Assembly (NCBI GenBank): GCA_035490315.1
Contig: DATHET010000178.1
Location: forward strand, 31,683 to 95,682
Reading direction: 5' to 3'
From: JADJQU01 sp035490315
GTDB taxonomy: Bacteria > Planctomycetota > UBA1135 > GCA-002686595
DNA: 64,000 nucleotides
Part shown: positions 50,549 to 59,484 of the stretch, piece after piece
Layout of the letters: every line of letters begins with the position of its first letter
Position numbering within the stretch: the stretch's first letter is position 1
Translations under genes and position numbers: made by a program
The notes under the pieces: model-generated
Seen by the model: the letters and a program-made list of their open reading frames with translations, nothing else
Databases searched by the model: none
What the model was told of the DNA's origin: nothing

Positions 50549-52714
50549 ATGCTGAAACGCACTCTTCCGATCGCGCTTTCCGTCGTTGCGCTGCTCGCTG
50601 CACTTCTGTTCTTCGCGCGGCGCGGCGAGGATCCGGCAAGCGGCGCCGAAGCCTCGGTCCAGCCCGCGACTCCATCGAAGGGGCCGGACGATGGCCCGCT
50701 GGCGACACCGCCCGAGGTTTCGGCCGCCGATCAGCGCGAAGCGCTCGAGCGCTCGGCCAATAATTCCGCGCAGAACGCAGGAGCGCGCACCACCTTGCTC
50801 GTCCTGGTCGTGGCCAAGGAAACCAGCCTGCCGCTTTCCACGGTGCGGCTCGAGCTTGCCATCAGGGCCGACAGCGGAGACTGGGGCGATCCCTTCGCGA
50901 CGCTCGAAAGCGACGCTCAAGGTCGCGCGGCCTTCGAGGTCGAGCCCGGCAAGGCCATGGAGCTCGAAATCCAGCAGCTGCTCGAGCCGCTGAGCTCCGA
51001 TCAGCGCCAGATCCCGGCCCTCGCGCCCGGCGAGCAGCGCGAAGTGCGCATCGAGCTCGCCAACGCGCTCGATCTTCACTACTGGGCACGCGTCGTGCGC
51101 GACGAAGACGGCGCGCGCCTGCCCTTCGTGCACGCTACGCTCGTCTACAGGAATCCGATCGGCGACGCCCCGATCCGCCAGAGCCTGGTTGCCGACGGCG
51201 AAGCCTTGATCGAGATCCACACGGCCACGTGGAAGGACAGCGTCCTGCTGGTCGAGCTCGACGGCTTCGCGCAGGCCTCCGCGCGCGTCGTGCCCGGCCA
51301 TGAAACGAGCGAGCGTGCTTTCGAATTGCGCCTGGCTGGCGCCGCGCGCTTGAAACTGCTCGTCACCAATCCCGCGGGCGCGCCCTTGCCGAGTCTCACC
51401 GTGCGCGCCACGGCCGCGGCCTACGAGTTGTCGCAGTCGGACTTCTGGTTCGACGACGCCGAGCACGTGCGCTCGACGTTCAACGCGGTCAGCGACGCCA
51501 ACGGTCGCGCCACCTTGTCCGATCTTCCGTCGCGCGTCGACATCGAGCTATCCGTCCTGGAAGGCGAAGCCGTCTTGATGCGCGAGCGCGTGAAGCAGCG
51601 CCTCGATCCGGGACAAGAGCGCGAAGTCACGCTGGTCGTCGGCGGCAAGGCCACGCTCTTCGGCCGTGCCATCGATCAGGACGGAATCGCGGTGGCCGGC
51701 GAGGAGCTGTGGCTGGTCAAGCCCGACACGAGCATGGGCATGACCTTCCGCACCTGGACCAACGCATCGGCCCGCAGGCAGACCGACACCGAAGGAGGCT
51801 TCGAGTTCAAGGACATCGCCGAGGGCGAGTGGTGGGTCGGGCCTGGTATCGACGCCGCGATGTCCTCCATCCCCTCGTCGCCCTTCGCGCCCTACGGCCA
51901 GCGCGTCGTGATCCCGCCCGGCGCGGGTCGCGCGGAAGTCGTGCTGCACGTGTGGCGCGGGATCTACATCCGCGGCCATGTGCGGCTCGCCTCCGGCGAG
52001 CCCGCGGTCGGCTGCAACGTGCTCACCCAGGCGACGGACATGGATCACACGGGCTTCCTGTCGACGAAGAGCATCGAGGAAGGCGCCTTCGAGCTCGGAC
52101 CGTTGTGCGGAGTGGAATACGAGCTCAGGGCGGGCGGCGCGTTCCAGGGCGAATTCGCCGAGTCTCCGCGCGTGCTCGCGAAAGGCGGCGCGGAGGACGT
52201 CGTCCTGGTCGTCGAACGCTCCGCGATCCTGCGCGGCACGGTCATCGACTCGCAGTCGAGCGAGCCTTGCGAGGCGATGATCTTCATCACGCAGGCGAAC
52301 GTCAGCGACGGCTTTGCGCGCGCCATGGGCTCGCAGACGCGCGAGAACTCCTTCGAGGTCACGGGCATCTCGGCCGGTGTGTGGGACATCTCCGTGACCG
52401 CGCGCAACGCTCGCATGGGGACGACGCGCGTCACCCTCGTGCCCGGCGAAACCAAAGAGATCGTGCTGCGCGTCTCACCGAGCGTCGTCCTGAGCTTCAA
52501 GAACACCAGCGACAAGGACTTCTTCTACCTGCACCCCTCGAGCGACGGCTTCGCGATGGAGCTCGCCGGCGTCGACCCGGGCCAGGAGCATCGCTTCAAC
52601 CTCCCTCCGGGCCGGATTTCGCTGCGCATCAGCAACGCGAAAGCGAAGACGCTGACGGTGCGCGAGATCGAGATCGCTCCAGGAGCGAGCGGCGAGATCC
52701 GCTATCCCGACTGA
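50549..52714 (+). CDS. membrane-anchored carboxypeptidase-regulatory-like repeat protein, paralogue 1
   Basis: A 721-residue protein with an N-terminal anchor (LPIALSVVALLAALLFFARR) and a long extracytoplasmic tract of beta-sandwich, carboxypeptidase-regulatory-like (CarboxypepD_reg) units: LVVAKETSLPLSTVRLELAI, LLVTNPAGAPLPSLTVRATA, ATLFGRAIDQDGIAVAGEEL, IRGHVRLASGEPAVGCNV, LRGTVIDSQSSEPCEAMIFI. ATG at 50549 gives the anchor; the longer ORF is unrelated. A second, diverged paralogue follows. Likely structural or surface role. Confidence 0.75.
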   Translation: MLKRTLPIALSVVALLAALLFFARRGEDPASGAEASVQPATPSKGPDDGPLATPPEVSAADQREALERSANNSAQNAGARTTLLVLVVAKETSLPLSTVRLELAIRADSGDWGDPFATLESDAQGRAAFEVEPGKAMELEIQQLLEPLSSDQRQIPALAPGEQREVRIELANALDLHYWARVVRDEDGARLPFVHATLVYRNPIGDAPIRQSLVADGEALIEIHTATWKDSVLLVELDGFAQASARVVPGHETSERAFELRLAGAARLKLLVTNPAGAPLPSLTVRATAAAYELSQSDFWFDDAEHVRSTFNAVSDANGRATLSDLPSRVDIELSVLEGEAVLMRERVKQRLDPGQEREVTLVVGGKATLFGRAIDQDGIAVAGEELWLVKPDTSMGMTFRTWTNASARRQTDTEGGFEFKDIAEGEWWVGPGIDAAMSSIPSSPFAPYGQRVVIPPGAGRAEVVLHVWRGIYIRGHVRLASGEPAVGCNVLTQATDMDHTGFLSTKSIEEGAFELGPLCGVEYELRAGGAFQGEFAESPRVLAKGGAEDVVLVVERSAILRGTVIDSQSSEPCEAMIFITQANVSDGFARAMGSQTRENSFEVTGISAGVWDISVTARNARMGTTRVTLVPGETKEIVLRVSPSVVLSFKNTSDKDFFYLHPSSDGFAMELAGVDPGQEHRFNLPPGRISLRISNAKAKTLTVREIEIAPGASGEIRYPD

Positions 52715-52967
52715 GTGTCGCAACGGAGCAAGGCTCGAGATCGCGCATCGCAGGCCAGGAGCGCGAAGAATGCAAAAAAACCGAGCAGTCGCACAGGTCA
52801 CTTCCTTCCGAAGGCGTTGGAACGTCGTTCCAGAACGCTTCCTTGTTCGAGACTCGGGAGGCTGGGCCTGGAGGGAATGCAGCCTGCGGCGCGAGTCCTC
52901 CCTCCAGCGACACTCCAACCTGCATCGCGGCTATCCTGGGAACTCGGGCTTTACACCAGCCCGACTC

Positions 52968-54848
52968 ATGTCCAAACGAGGCCTTCTGATCGCTGGCTTG
53001 CTGGCAGGCATCGCCGCTTTGAGTTGGATGGCGCGGCCCGGGTCCGAGCCTCCGGCGGAACACGTGGTGAAGGTCGCCGACACCATCGTCTCGAGCCATG
53101 AGGCCTCGCTCACGCAAGCACCCGAGACCGACTTCGTCCCCGACGCATCGAGCGCTGGCCGCGAGCAGCTGATCGTCGACAGCGGGATTCATTTCCTCTG
53201 TCGCATCGTCCAGGACGAAACGGGAATGCCTCTGTCCAGCGCTCGTGTGCAATTCGTTTCGCGCAACGAGCACTGCGAAACGCTGGAGCATGGAACGCTC
53301 GCTGTCGACGCTCGCGGAGAGCTCGAAGTCGATCAGCCGATCGGCATGGACTGCGCGCTGCTCGTCGACGCGATCGGCTTCGAGCGAGCCTTCGTCCCGA
53401 TCGTCGCCGGTCACGAGACGGACAGGCAGGCAGTCGAGGTTCGACTGGGACGACAATCGAGCCTCGTGGTCCGCGTCACGGGCTTGCGCCGCAAGACGGA
53501 TTCTGCCCTGACCGTGCGCGCCACGGTGCCCGAGTACGCGGAGTGGCAAGCGGACTTCTGGCTCGACGAAGCCCATCGATCGCGTTCGCGTTTCGAGACT
53601 CGGATCGACGAGCAGGGCCTCGCGAGGCTCGATGGCCTGCCCGCGCGCATCGGGCTCGAGCTCAGCGTGCTGGACGGGCTCGTGCCGTTGCTTGTCGCCG
53701 CTGCGCACGAATCCCTCGAGCCTGGCGAGGAACGCGAGGTCCGCCTTTCGATCGGAACGAGGCCGAGGCTACGAGGCGTCGTCCGCGACCAGTTCGGGGC
53801 GCCCTTCGCCGAGAGCGAACTCTGGCTGGTCCGCTTCGAATCGGATGTCGATACCGCGTTCGGGCCGCACACGAAGCCCTTCGCGAGTTCCTGGACAGGC
53901 ATCGACGGCCGCTTCGAGGTCGTCGATCTTCGCGCCGGCGAATGGTTGATCGGTCCGCGCGAGCAGCGGCATGCGGCGAGCGATGGGCAGATCTGTGCCG
54001 CGGTCGGACAACGAGTCGTCGTCCCCAAAGGCGATGCCTGCGCCGAAGTCGAGCTTCAGGTCTGGCGGGGCATCTACCTTCGCGGATTCGTGCGTCTGTC
54101 GTCCGGAGAGCCCGCGACAGGCTGCAATGTGTTCGCGCAACCAGTGTCGGCGGGGGCGCGGGAGACCTATGCGACCACCAGCAATGACGCAGGAGAATTC
54201 GAGCTCGGCCCTGTGCGAGGCGTCGAATACGAGCTGACTGCCGGCGGCAAGGTCGATGGAGACTACTCTCGATCACCGGCCGTGGTCGCGAAGCCGGGCC
54301 GCGAAGAAATCGTGCTCGTCGTCGATCGCGCGGCGCGGTTGCACGGCACCGTCATCGACTCGGATACGGGCGAGCGCCGCAGTGCGGCGGTGTTCGTCGT
54401 GCAGTCGGGAGTGCGTGAAGGCTTCGGGGCGGGATGCGGTGTCGAGGGCGGGGCCGAGTTCGAGTTTTCGGGCCTGAAGTCTGGCGAATGGGACGTTTCC
54501 GCGGAGACCCTCCCCGAATACGACCCGCTCGTCCTGAAAAAGCCTCGCCCTCTCGTGGCAGCCGCGAGAGTCACGCTGGTCGCCGGCGAGACGCGGGAGA
54601 TGACCCTGCGAGTGTCGCCGAGCGCGCGGTTGACGGTCACGAATGCCTCGAGTGCATTGATCCTCCTGCAGCCGGAGTCCAACGGGATCCTTTTGCGAGA
54701 CACCGCTGTCCAACCCGGCGAGGGCGCGCTCCTCGATGTTCCGCCCGGCCCGATCACGCTGCTGATCCAAGACGAGCACGGCGTCACGCTCGCCGAGCGA
54801 AAAATCGACGCCGCCCCCGGCTCGAAGACCGCGATCCGCTATCCCTGA
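52968..54848 (+). CDS. membrane-anchored carboxypeptidase-regulatory-like repeat protein, paralogue 2
   Basis: A 626-residue paralogue of the upstream gene. The anchor is RGLLIAGLLAGIAALSWMAR. Shared landmarks include VWRGIYLRGFVRLSSGEPAT (paralogue 1: VWRGIYIRGHVRLASGEPAV), GVEYEL, LHGTVIDSDTGE and the C-terminal SARLTVTNASSAL region. It is about 100 residues shorter. A 253-bp spacer without a gene, holding a weak hairpin around 52820, separates the two. The gene ends in palindrome family A copy 3. Confidence 0.75.
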   Translation: MSKRGLLIAGLLAGIAALSWMARPGSEPPAEHVVKVADTIVSSHEASLTQAPETDFVPDASSAGREQLIVDSGIHFLCRIVQDETGMPLSSARVQFVSRNEHCETLEHGTLAVDARGELEVDQPIGMDCALLVDAIGFERAFVPIVAGHETDRQAVEVRLGRQSSLVVRVTGLRRKTDSALTVRATVPEYAEWQADFWLDEAHRSRSRFETRIDEQGLARLDGLPARIGLELSVLDGLVPLLVAAAHESLEPGEEREVRLSIGTRPRLRGVVRDQFGAPFAESELWLVRFESDVDTAFGPHTKPFASSWTGIDGRFEVVDLRAGEWLIGPREQRHAASDGQICAAVGQRVVVPKGDACAEVELQVWRGIYLRGFVRLSSGEPATGCNVFAQPVSAGARETYATTSNDAGEFELGPVRGVEYELTAGGKVDGDYSRSPAVVAKPGREEIVLVVDRAARLHGTVIDSDTGERRSAAVFVVQSGVREGFGAGCGVEGGAEFEFSGLKSGEWDVSAETLPEYDPLVLKKPRPLVAAARVTLVAGETREMTLRVSPSARLTVTNASSALILLQPESNGILLRDTAVQPGEGALLDVPPGPITLLIQDEHGVTLAERKIDAAPGSKTAIRYP

Positions 54849-54932
54849 CGCTGGTACCCGGTATTCCACCGCCATTTTTTACATTCCCGCGAATGTAAAA
54901 AATGGCGGTGGAATACCGGGTACCAGTGTCAG
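54845..54932. repeat. palindrome family A copy 3, spanning both convergent stop codons
   Basis: Arms 54845-54886 and 54891-54932 pair around loop CCGC; only 54850 (G) opposite 54927 (T) fails, a possible wobble. The 31-nt core is identical to the other copies. The symmetric part includes TGA at 54846-54848 (end of paralogue 2) and, on the other strand, TGA at 54931-54929 (end of the 111-residue gene). Confidence 0.96.
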
Positions 54933-55264
54933 CCGCGCGAGCTCGGTCCGGACAGTCCGTCGCTCTGCGTCCGGCCGCGGATCCCGCGCCAGTATTCGTC
55001 GCGTACGTCCTCGTCGATCTCGGGCTTGACGTGGGTCGCGTAGAGGCTGTCCTCGCCGTTCTTCTTGGGGCCCGAGATCCAGTAGTGCTCGCCGGTCTCG
55101 ACGTCGAAGTAGTTCGCTTTGAAACCGGCGCCCGCGAGGGTCTGGAAGGCGCGCCCGCGGTAGTAGATCGTCGAGCCGGACTGCGAAAAAGTCACCCTGC
55201 CGATGCGCGCGGGACCGACCAGGCCGTTGGCCTTGGATTCGATGTACATGATGCGGCTCTGCAT
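54929..55264 (-). CDS. small conserved protein of unknown function
   Basis: A 111-residue protein I recognise only as a widespread uncharacterised family: MYIESKANGLVGPARIGRVT, YYRGRAFQTLAGAGFKANYF, VETGEHYWISGPKKNGEDSL and IDEDVRDEYWRGIRG. No signal peptide or membrane helix. Its stop codon lies inside the palindrome arm. Homologues are sometimes labelled with wrong metabolic names. Confidence 0.75.
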   Translation of the reverse strand: MQSRIMYIESKANGLVGPARIGRVTFSQSGSTIYYRGRAFQTLAGAGFKANYFDVETGEHYWISGPKKNGEDSLYATHVKPEIDEDVRDEYWRGIRGRTQSDGLSGPSSRG

Positions 55265-55310
55265 GGCGATGAAGAGTCTATCGACACCCCAGGCCGCGCT
55301 TTTTGACTGC

Positions 55311-55316
55311 TAGACT
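55311..55316 (+). promoter_or_regulatory. -10-like box TAGACT before the TIM-barrel gene
   Basis: TAGACT followed by nine bases (CTGCGGGCC) and ATG at 55326. Confidence 0.4.
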
Positions 55317-55325
55317 CTGCGGGCC

Positions 55326-56183
55326 ATGTTCCGCCTCGCGTACAACACGAATGGCCTGGCGCACCATCGGCCCGAGGATGCGCTGCGCCTCCTGGCGGAC
55401 CTTGGGTACGAGGGCGTCGCCCTGACTCCGGACGTCGGGGGGCTCGACCTCTACGCCCTCGAGCCGCGGACCGTCGACGGTCTGGCCAGCCTCGCGGACG
55501 AGCTTGGACTCGAGCTGGCGATCGAGACCGGAGCGCGCTACCTCATGGACCCGCGGCGCAAGCACTTCCCGACCCTGCTCGAGGAGCACGCGACGGACCG
55601 CGCTCGGCGCGTCGACTTCTACCAGCGCTCGATCGACCTGGCGTCGGAGCTCGGCGCGGAAATCGTCTCGCTCTGGTCGGGCGTCGCGCCCGACGGCACT
55701 CCCGACGAGATCCTCTGGCATCGATTGACCGACGGCCTGCTGCCGGTGCTCGAGCATGGGCGCGATCGCAACATCCGCCTGGCCTTCGAGCCCGAGCCCG
55801 GGATGTTCGTCGAGCGGCCGGTCGGTTACCGCGAGCTGGTGCGCCGCCTCGGGGATCAGGGGATGGAGCTCGGCTTGACCCTGGACGTCGGCCACCTGAT
55901 CGCCACCGGCGATCTTCCGGGCGCGCGCGGGATCGGCGAGCAGCTCTCCGAGCTCGCCGACTGCCTGGTCCACGTCCACCTCGATGACGCACAACCGGGA
56001 ATCCACGAGCACCTGGCCTTCGGAAAGGGCGTGCTCCACCTGCCTGCGACGCTAAACGGCTTGCTCGAAATCGGTTACAGCGGCATGGCCGCCGTCGAGC
56101 TCTCGCGAGACAGCCACCGGGGGGCCGCCATGGCCGAGTCGACTCTCGAGCAGCTGCGCACGGCACTTTCTCACCGTCCTTGA
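55326..56183 (+). CDS. sugar phosphate isomerase/epimerase-like TIM-barrel protein
   Basis: A 285-residue protein of the AP-endonuclease-2 / xylose-isomerase-like superfamily. Features are LAYNTNGLAHHRPEDALRLL, the metal-ligand strands LAIETGARYL, IVSLWSGVAPDGTPDEIL, LAFEPEPGMFVERP, LGLTLDVGHLIATGD and VHVHLDDAQPGIHEHLAFG, and a final MAAVELSRDSHRG. The His/Glu/Asp set for a divalent metal is present. Substrate unknown; no sugar operon adjacent. Confidence 0.83.
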   Translation: MFRLAYNTNGLAHHRPEDALRLLADLGYEGVALTPDVGGLDLYALEPRTVDGLASLADELGLELAIETGARYLMDPRRKHFPTLLEEHATDRARRVDFYQRSIDLASELGAEIVSLWSGVAPDGTPDEILWHRLTDGLLPVLEHGRDRNIRLAFEPEPGMFVERPVGYRELVRRLGDQGMELGLTLDVGHLIATGDLPGARGIGEQLSELADCLVHVHLDDAQPGIHEHLAFGKGVLHLPATLNGLLEIGYSGMAAVELSRDSHRGAAMAESTLEQLRTALSHRP

Positions 56184-56252
56184 ACTTGCTTTACGCAGGC
56201 GGGGTGACCAGACTCGCCCCGGAGCCGGGATCCTGATGGCTCCGCCCGTCCA

Positions 56253-56501
56253 GTGCACGAGGAAGACTCTCGCATCAGCGACCCTCCGCAGGGCATGCAC
56301 CTGTGTCCCACCCGTGTCGATGGCGCACCGGTGCTTTTCGCCCACACCGTGACCGCGCCGATGTGCCAGAAGCGCCAGCGCGAGTGCTACCACAAGTGCT
56401 TCACCTGCGTGCACAACAACGCGCAGTCGAGTCTGCACCGCAGCGCGCTCGAAGTCCTGCTGCGCATGGAGCAGCAGCCGCGCAAGATCAGCGCGGGCTG
56501 A
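56253..56501 (+). CDS. small Cys-rich hypothetical protein
   Basis: An 82-residue ORF (GTG at 56253; ATG at 56295 also possible) with five cysteines in its centre (HLCPTRVDG, MCQKRQRECYHKCFTCVHNN). The CxxC and flanking His/Cys could bind zinc. It abuts the stop of the convergent LeuA-like gene at 56502. Family unknown; it may be a planctomycete-specific small protein. Confidence 0.5.
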   Translation: MHEEDSRISDPPQGMHLCPTRVDGAPVLFAHTVTAPMCQKRQRECYHKCFTCVHNNAQSSLHRSALEVLLRMEQQPRKISAG

Positions 56502-57746
56502 TCAAACGCGCGCCGCGGTCAGGATCTCGACGTCCGTGAGCAGGCGCGGAGTTGCCTTGGCGAGTTGCAGCACGCTCTCGACCGCCGCGTCCGAGGGCGC
56601 CAGGCCGTGCTTCTCGAGGAACCAGATCACGTTCGACTTGCCCGACATCGGGCCGATCTTGATCACCTGCTCGAGGCCGACCATGTCGGCGGGAACGCCC
56701 GAGTACACCCGATTGGCGAGCCAGACGTCGCCCTTGCGGAAGGCCTTGATCACCGCCGCGGCGTGGACTCCGGTGCCGGTTTCGAAGGCGTCGGAGCCGA
56801 AGACCGGATAATTCGTAGGCAGGGGCACGCCGATCGCCTTGCTCGCCAGCCTCACGTAGTCGCCGAGGGCCGACAGATCGTTGTCGATCCAGCCGAGCAG
56901 GCGCAGGTTGACGAGCAGCAGGTCCATCTCGGTGTTGCCGGCGCGCTCGCCGACGCCCAGCGCGGTCGCGTGGACTCGCGTCGCGCCGGCTTCCAGCGCC
57001 GTCAGGGCATTGACCAGTCCCATGCCGCGGTCGCGGTGCCCGTGCCAGTCGACACCGACGTCCGCGCCCGAGCGCTCGACGATGCTCACGACATAGGCGA
57101 CCAGGGCGCGCACACCGTCAGGGGTCGCGTGGCCGCAAGTGTCGCAGACGCAGATGCGCTTGGCGCCGGCCTGGATCGCCGTCTCGTAGAGAGCGCGCAC
57201 GTGCTCGGGGTTGGCGCGAGTGGTGTCCTCTGTCACGAACATGCAGGTCAGACCCTGGGCGACCGCGAAGCTGACCGAGTCCTTGACCAGCTTGAGCATC
57301 GAGTCGAACTCCCAGTTCTCCGCGTACTGGCGGATCGGGGAGGAGCCGATGAAGGCGCAGACCTCGATCGGCTGGCCGGTGGCCTGGACCACGTCGACGA
57401 TCGGCGCGATGTCGCCGATCAGCGTGCGGCAGGCGACGTTGGCCTTGATCTTCAGCGGCGCCATCTCGCGCACGAGGCGCGTGATGTGCTCCCTGGCGCG
57501 CGCACCGGCGCCCGGCAGGCCGACGTCGGCGGTCTGGATGCCCAGCCGCTCCATTAAATGGACGAGCTCGATCTTGGTCTCGAGCGACGGGTCCTTGGCG
57601 GACGGGCTCTGCAGACCGTCCCGCAGAGTTTCATCGTCGAACTGCACCGCGGCGGGGGGCGCCGGACGCTTGCCGGTCGTGTTCCAGTCGTAGATCAGGC
57701 TCTCGCGGTCGATGGCGGTCATGGCTTCGCTGCGGTTTTCGGTCAT
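56502..57746 (-). CDS. LeuA/homocitrate-synthase-like acyltransferase
   Basis: A 414-residue DRE-TIM metallolyase of the isopropylmalate/homocitrate/citramalate synthase group. The catalytic FDDETLRDGLQSPSAKD matches TLRDG(E/Q)Q-type motifs, AHATALGVGERAGNTEMDLL is the Gly-Asn site and VDWHGHRDRGMGLVNALTAL gives the metal HxH. It is shorter than typical leucine-feedback LeuA and lacks the C-terminal regulatory domain, so homocitrate or citramalate synthase is possible. ATG at 57746 was preferred. Confidence 0.8.
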   Translation of the reverse strand: MTENRSEAMTAIDRESLIYDWNTTGKRPAPPAAVQFDDETLRDGLQSPSAKDPSLETKIELVHLMERLGIQTADVGLPGAGARAREHITRLVREMAPLKIKANVACRTLIGDIAPIVDVVQATGQPIEVCAFIGSSPIRQYAENWEFDSMLKLVKDSVSFAVAQGLTCMFVTEDTTRANPEHVRALYETAIQAGAKRICVCDTCGHATPDGVRALVAYVVSIVERSGADVGVDWHGHRDRGMGLVNALTALEAGATRVHATALGVGERAGNTEMDLLLVNLRLLGWIDNDLSALGDYVRLASKAIGVPLPTNYPVFGSDAFETGTGVHAAAVIKAFRKGDVWLANRVYSGVPADMVGLEQVIKIGPMSGKSNVIWFLEKHGLAPSDAAVESVLQLAKATPRLLTDVEILTAARV

Positions 57747-57901
57747 CGGAGGGGAATCTCCATGGTACGCGATCGGAGGCTTCCAACTGAACCGGATCCT
57801 GTCCCACGTCCCGTGCACAGCGATGCGGGGCAGTACCGCGGAACCGCGCTTTGGACACGCGCAACCTGCCCGCGGCGGGTGGTAGTCTGAATCGAGCCCC
57901 G

Positions 57902-59269
57902 ATGCCGCCGAAACCCGACGCAACGCCCGAGCCGCCGCTGGTCATGAAGTTTGGCGGGGCCGCCCTCGCCGATGGTCCCGGCATCTGGCGGGTCTGCTCG
58001 ATCCTGGGCTCGCGGGGCGGGGAGCGCCCAGTGGCGGTGGTCAGCGCGGCCGGCGGCGTGACCGAGCTCCTGGTTTCCGTCGCGAACGCCGCCGCGGAGG
58101 GCCGCAACGAGCTCGATCGGGTCCGCATCCGCCACCGCAGCCTCTTGTCGCAATGTGGCCTGGAACAGGAGCTGCTCAATCGCCTGCTGGTCGAGCTCGG
58201 GGCCGTGCTCGAGGGCATCCGCTCGCGCAAGGCGATCACGGCCGCCGAGCGCGACTTCGTGCTGTCCTTCGGCGAGCGCATGAGCGCGCGCATCGTCGCC
58301 GCCGCCCTGCGCGCCAGCGGTCGCAACGCCACGCCGGTCGACGCTTTCGATCTCGGCCTGATCAGCGACTCCAACCACGGTTGCGCGCGCCCGCTCGCCG
58401 GCAACAGCGAGGCGATCCGCCGCTCCCTGGCCGAGGTTCCCGGCATCCCCGTGGTCACCGGTTTCGTCGCCAAGGACCAAGCCGGCAATCTGACCACGCT
58501 CGGCCGCAACGGATCCGACCTGTCGGCGAGCCTGCTCGGCGAAGCCTGCGGCGCGCGGGAAGTCCAGTTCTGGAAAGTCGTCGGCGGCGTCATGAGCGCC
58601 GACCCCGCGTTGGTGCCCGACGCGAGGAGCCTCGTCGAGCTGAGCTACGGCGACGCGGCGGAATACGCGTTCCGCGGCGCGAACGTGCTCCACCCGGGCG
58701 CGCTCGAGCCGCTGGAGCGCGCGAACATTCCGGCGCGCGTCCTGTGCCTGTCCGAGCCCGACGCCGCCGGAACCTTGATCGCGCGCGAAGTCCACGGCGA
58801 GGGCGAAGTCCACGGCCCCGCTGCGGTCGGCGTGACCGCGCGCCGCGGATTGACCCTCGCCCACGTCGATCTCGGTCAGGCCGAGGATCGCGCCGCGCGC
58901 TCCAGCGAATTCCTTGCGCGGCTCGCGCGATCCAACATCGAACCCCTGTGGATGTCGGCGGGCCCGCGCGGGATGTGCGTGGCTTGCGGATGGAGCGACG
59001 ACCTCGCGAACCTGCTCTCCAGCCAGCGCGAGATCTTCGACGTCGAGCGCTCGCTGGCCTTGATTGCGCTGGTCGGGCCGACCGCGACCGAGGTCGAAGC
59101 CGCGCGGCGCGCGCTCGACGAAAACGAGCTGGACGTGCGCGCCCAGTGGTCCGAAACCGACCGCGGCAGCGCGCTTTTCGCCGTGGCGGAATCGGTCCTG
59201 CCCGCTGCCCTGCGCGCGATCCACGCCGCGGTCTTCGAGATGAGCGCGCCGCTTCCGATCGGTTTCTAA
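57902..59269 (+). CDS. aspartokinase
   Basis: A 455-residue kinase phosphorylating aspartate for lysine/threonine/methionine synthesis. KFGGAALADGPGIW is a variant of the usual KFGGTSV; SFGERMSARIVAAAL, TTLGRNGSDLSASLLG (usual GRGGSDTTA) and LVELSYGDAAEYAFRGANVLHPGAL follow. C-terminal ACT-like domains (about 310-455) contain LTLAHVDLGQAEDRAARSSEF and SLALIALVGPTATEVEAARR. The altered nucleotide-binding motifs suggest a diverged isoform. The TAA stop is one base before a perfect palindrome. Confidence 0.85.
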   Translation: MPPKPDATPEPPLVMKFGGAALADGPGIWRVCSILGSRGGERPVAVVSAAGGVTELLVSVANAAAEGRNELDRVRIRHRSLLSQCGLEQELLNRLLVELGAVLEGIRSRKAITAAERDFVLSFGERMSARIVAAALRASGRNATPVDAFDLGLISDSNHGCARPLAGNSEAIRRSLAEVPGIPVVTGFVAKDQAGNLTTLGRNGSDLSASLLGEACGAREVQFWKVVGGVMSADPALVPDARSLVELSYGDAAEYAFRGANVLHPGALEPLERANIPARVLCLSEPDAAGTLIAREVHGEGEVHGPAAVGVTARRGLTLAHVDLGQAEDRAARSSEFLARLARSNIEPLWMSAGPRGMCVACGWSDDLANLLSSQREIFDVERSLALIALVGPTATEVEAARRALDENELDVRAQWSETDRGSALFAVAESVLPAALRAIHAAVFEMSAPLPIGF

Positions 59270-59270
59270 C

Positions 59271-59378
59271 GTACGGAGTCAGGTGAATTCGTCCGGAGTC
59301 GTGCGGGCATTCTCCCCGCCGCCGAGGCGGCGGGGAGAATGCCCGCACGACTCCGGACGAATTCACCTGACTCCGTAC
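59271..59378. repeat. perfect palindrome with 53-nt arms, family B
   Basis: 59271-59323 is the exact reverse complement of 59326-59378 around GA. The arm begins GTACGGAGTCAGGTGAATTC, then GTCCGGAGTCGTGCGGGCAT and TCTCCCCGCCGCC. It contains two GGAGTC direct repeats and has no sequence in common with family A. It follows aspartokinase's TAA immediately and lies between tandem plus-strand genes. Confidence 0.98.
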
Positions 59379-59484
59379 TGATAACGCTGACGATGGGAAG
59401 GGTGAAACCTCCACCCGGTCATTTGAATCCGCAGTAGCATTCGAGACCGAGTCGTCCGAGCTCTCCCGACCACGAGGTAGCGCC

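Noticed and set aside
49106..51466. 786-residue ORF extending the lectin-like gene upstream
   Set aside because: The extra part is antisense to paralogue 1 and the ATG at 50425 gives a proper signal peptide.
54902..55306. ORFs beginning MAVEYRVP on both strands around the palindromes
   Set aside because: The shared peptide is the translation of the palindrome arm read into antisense of real genes; no family features and overlap with supported genes.
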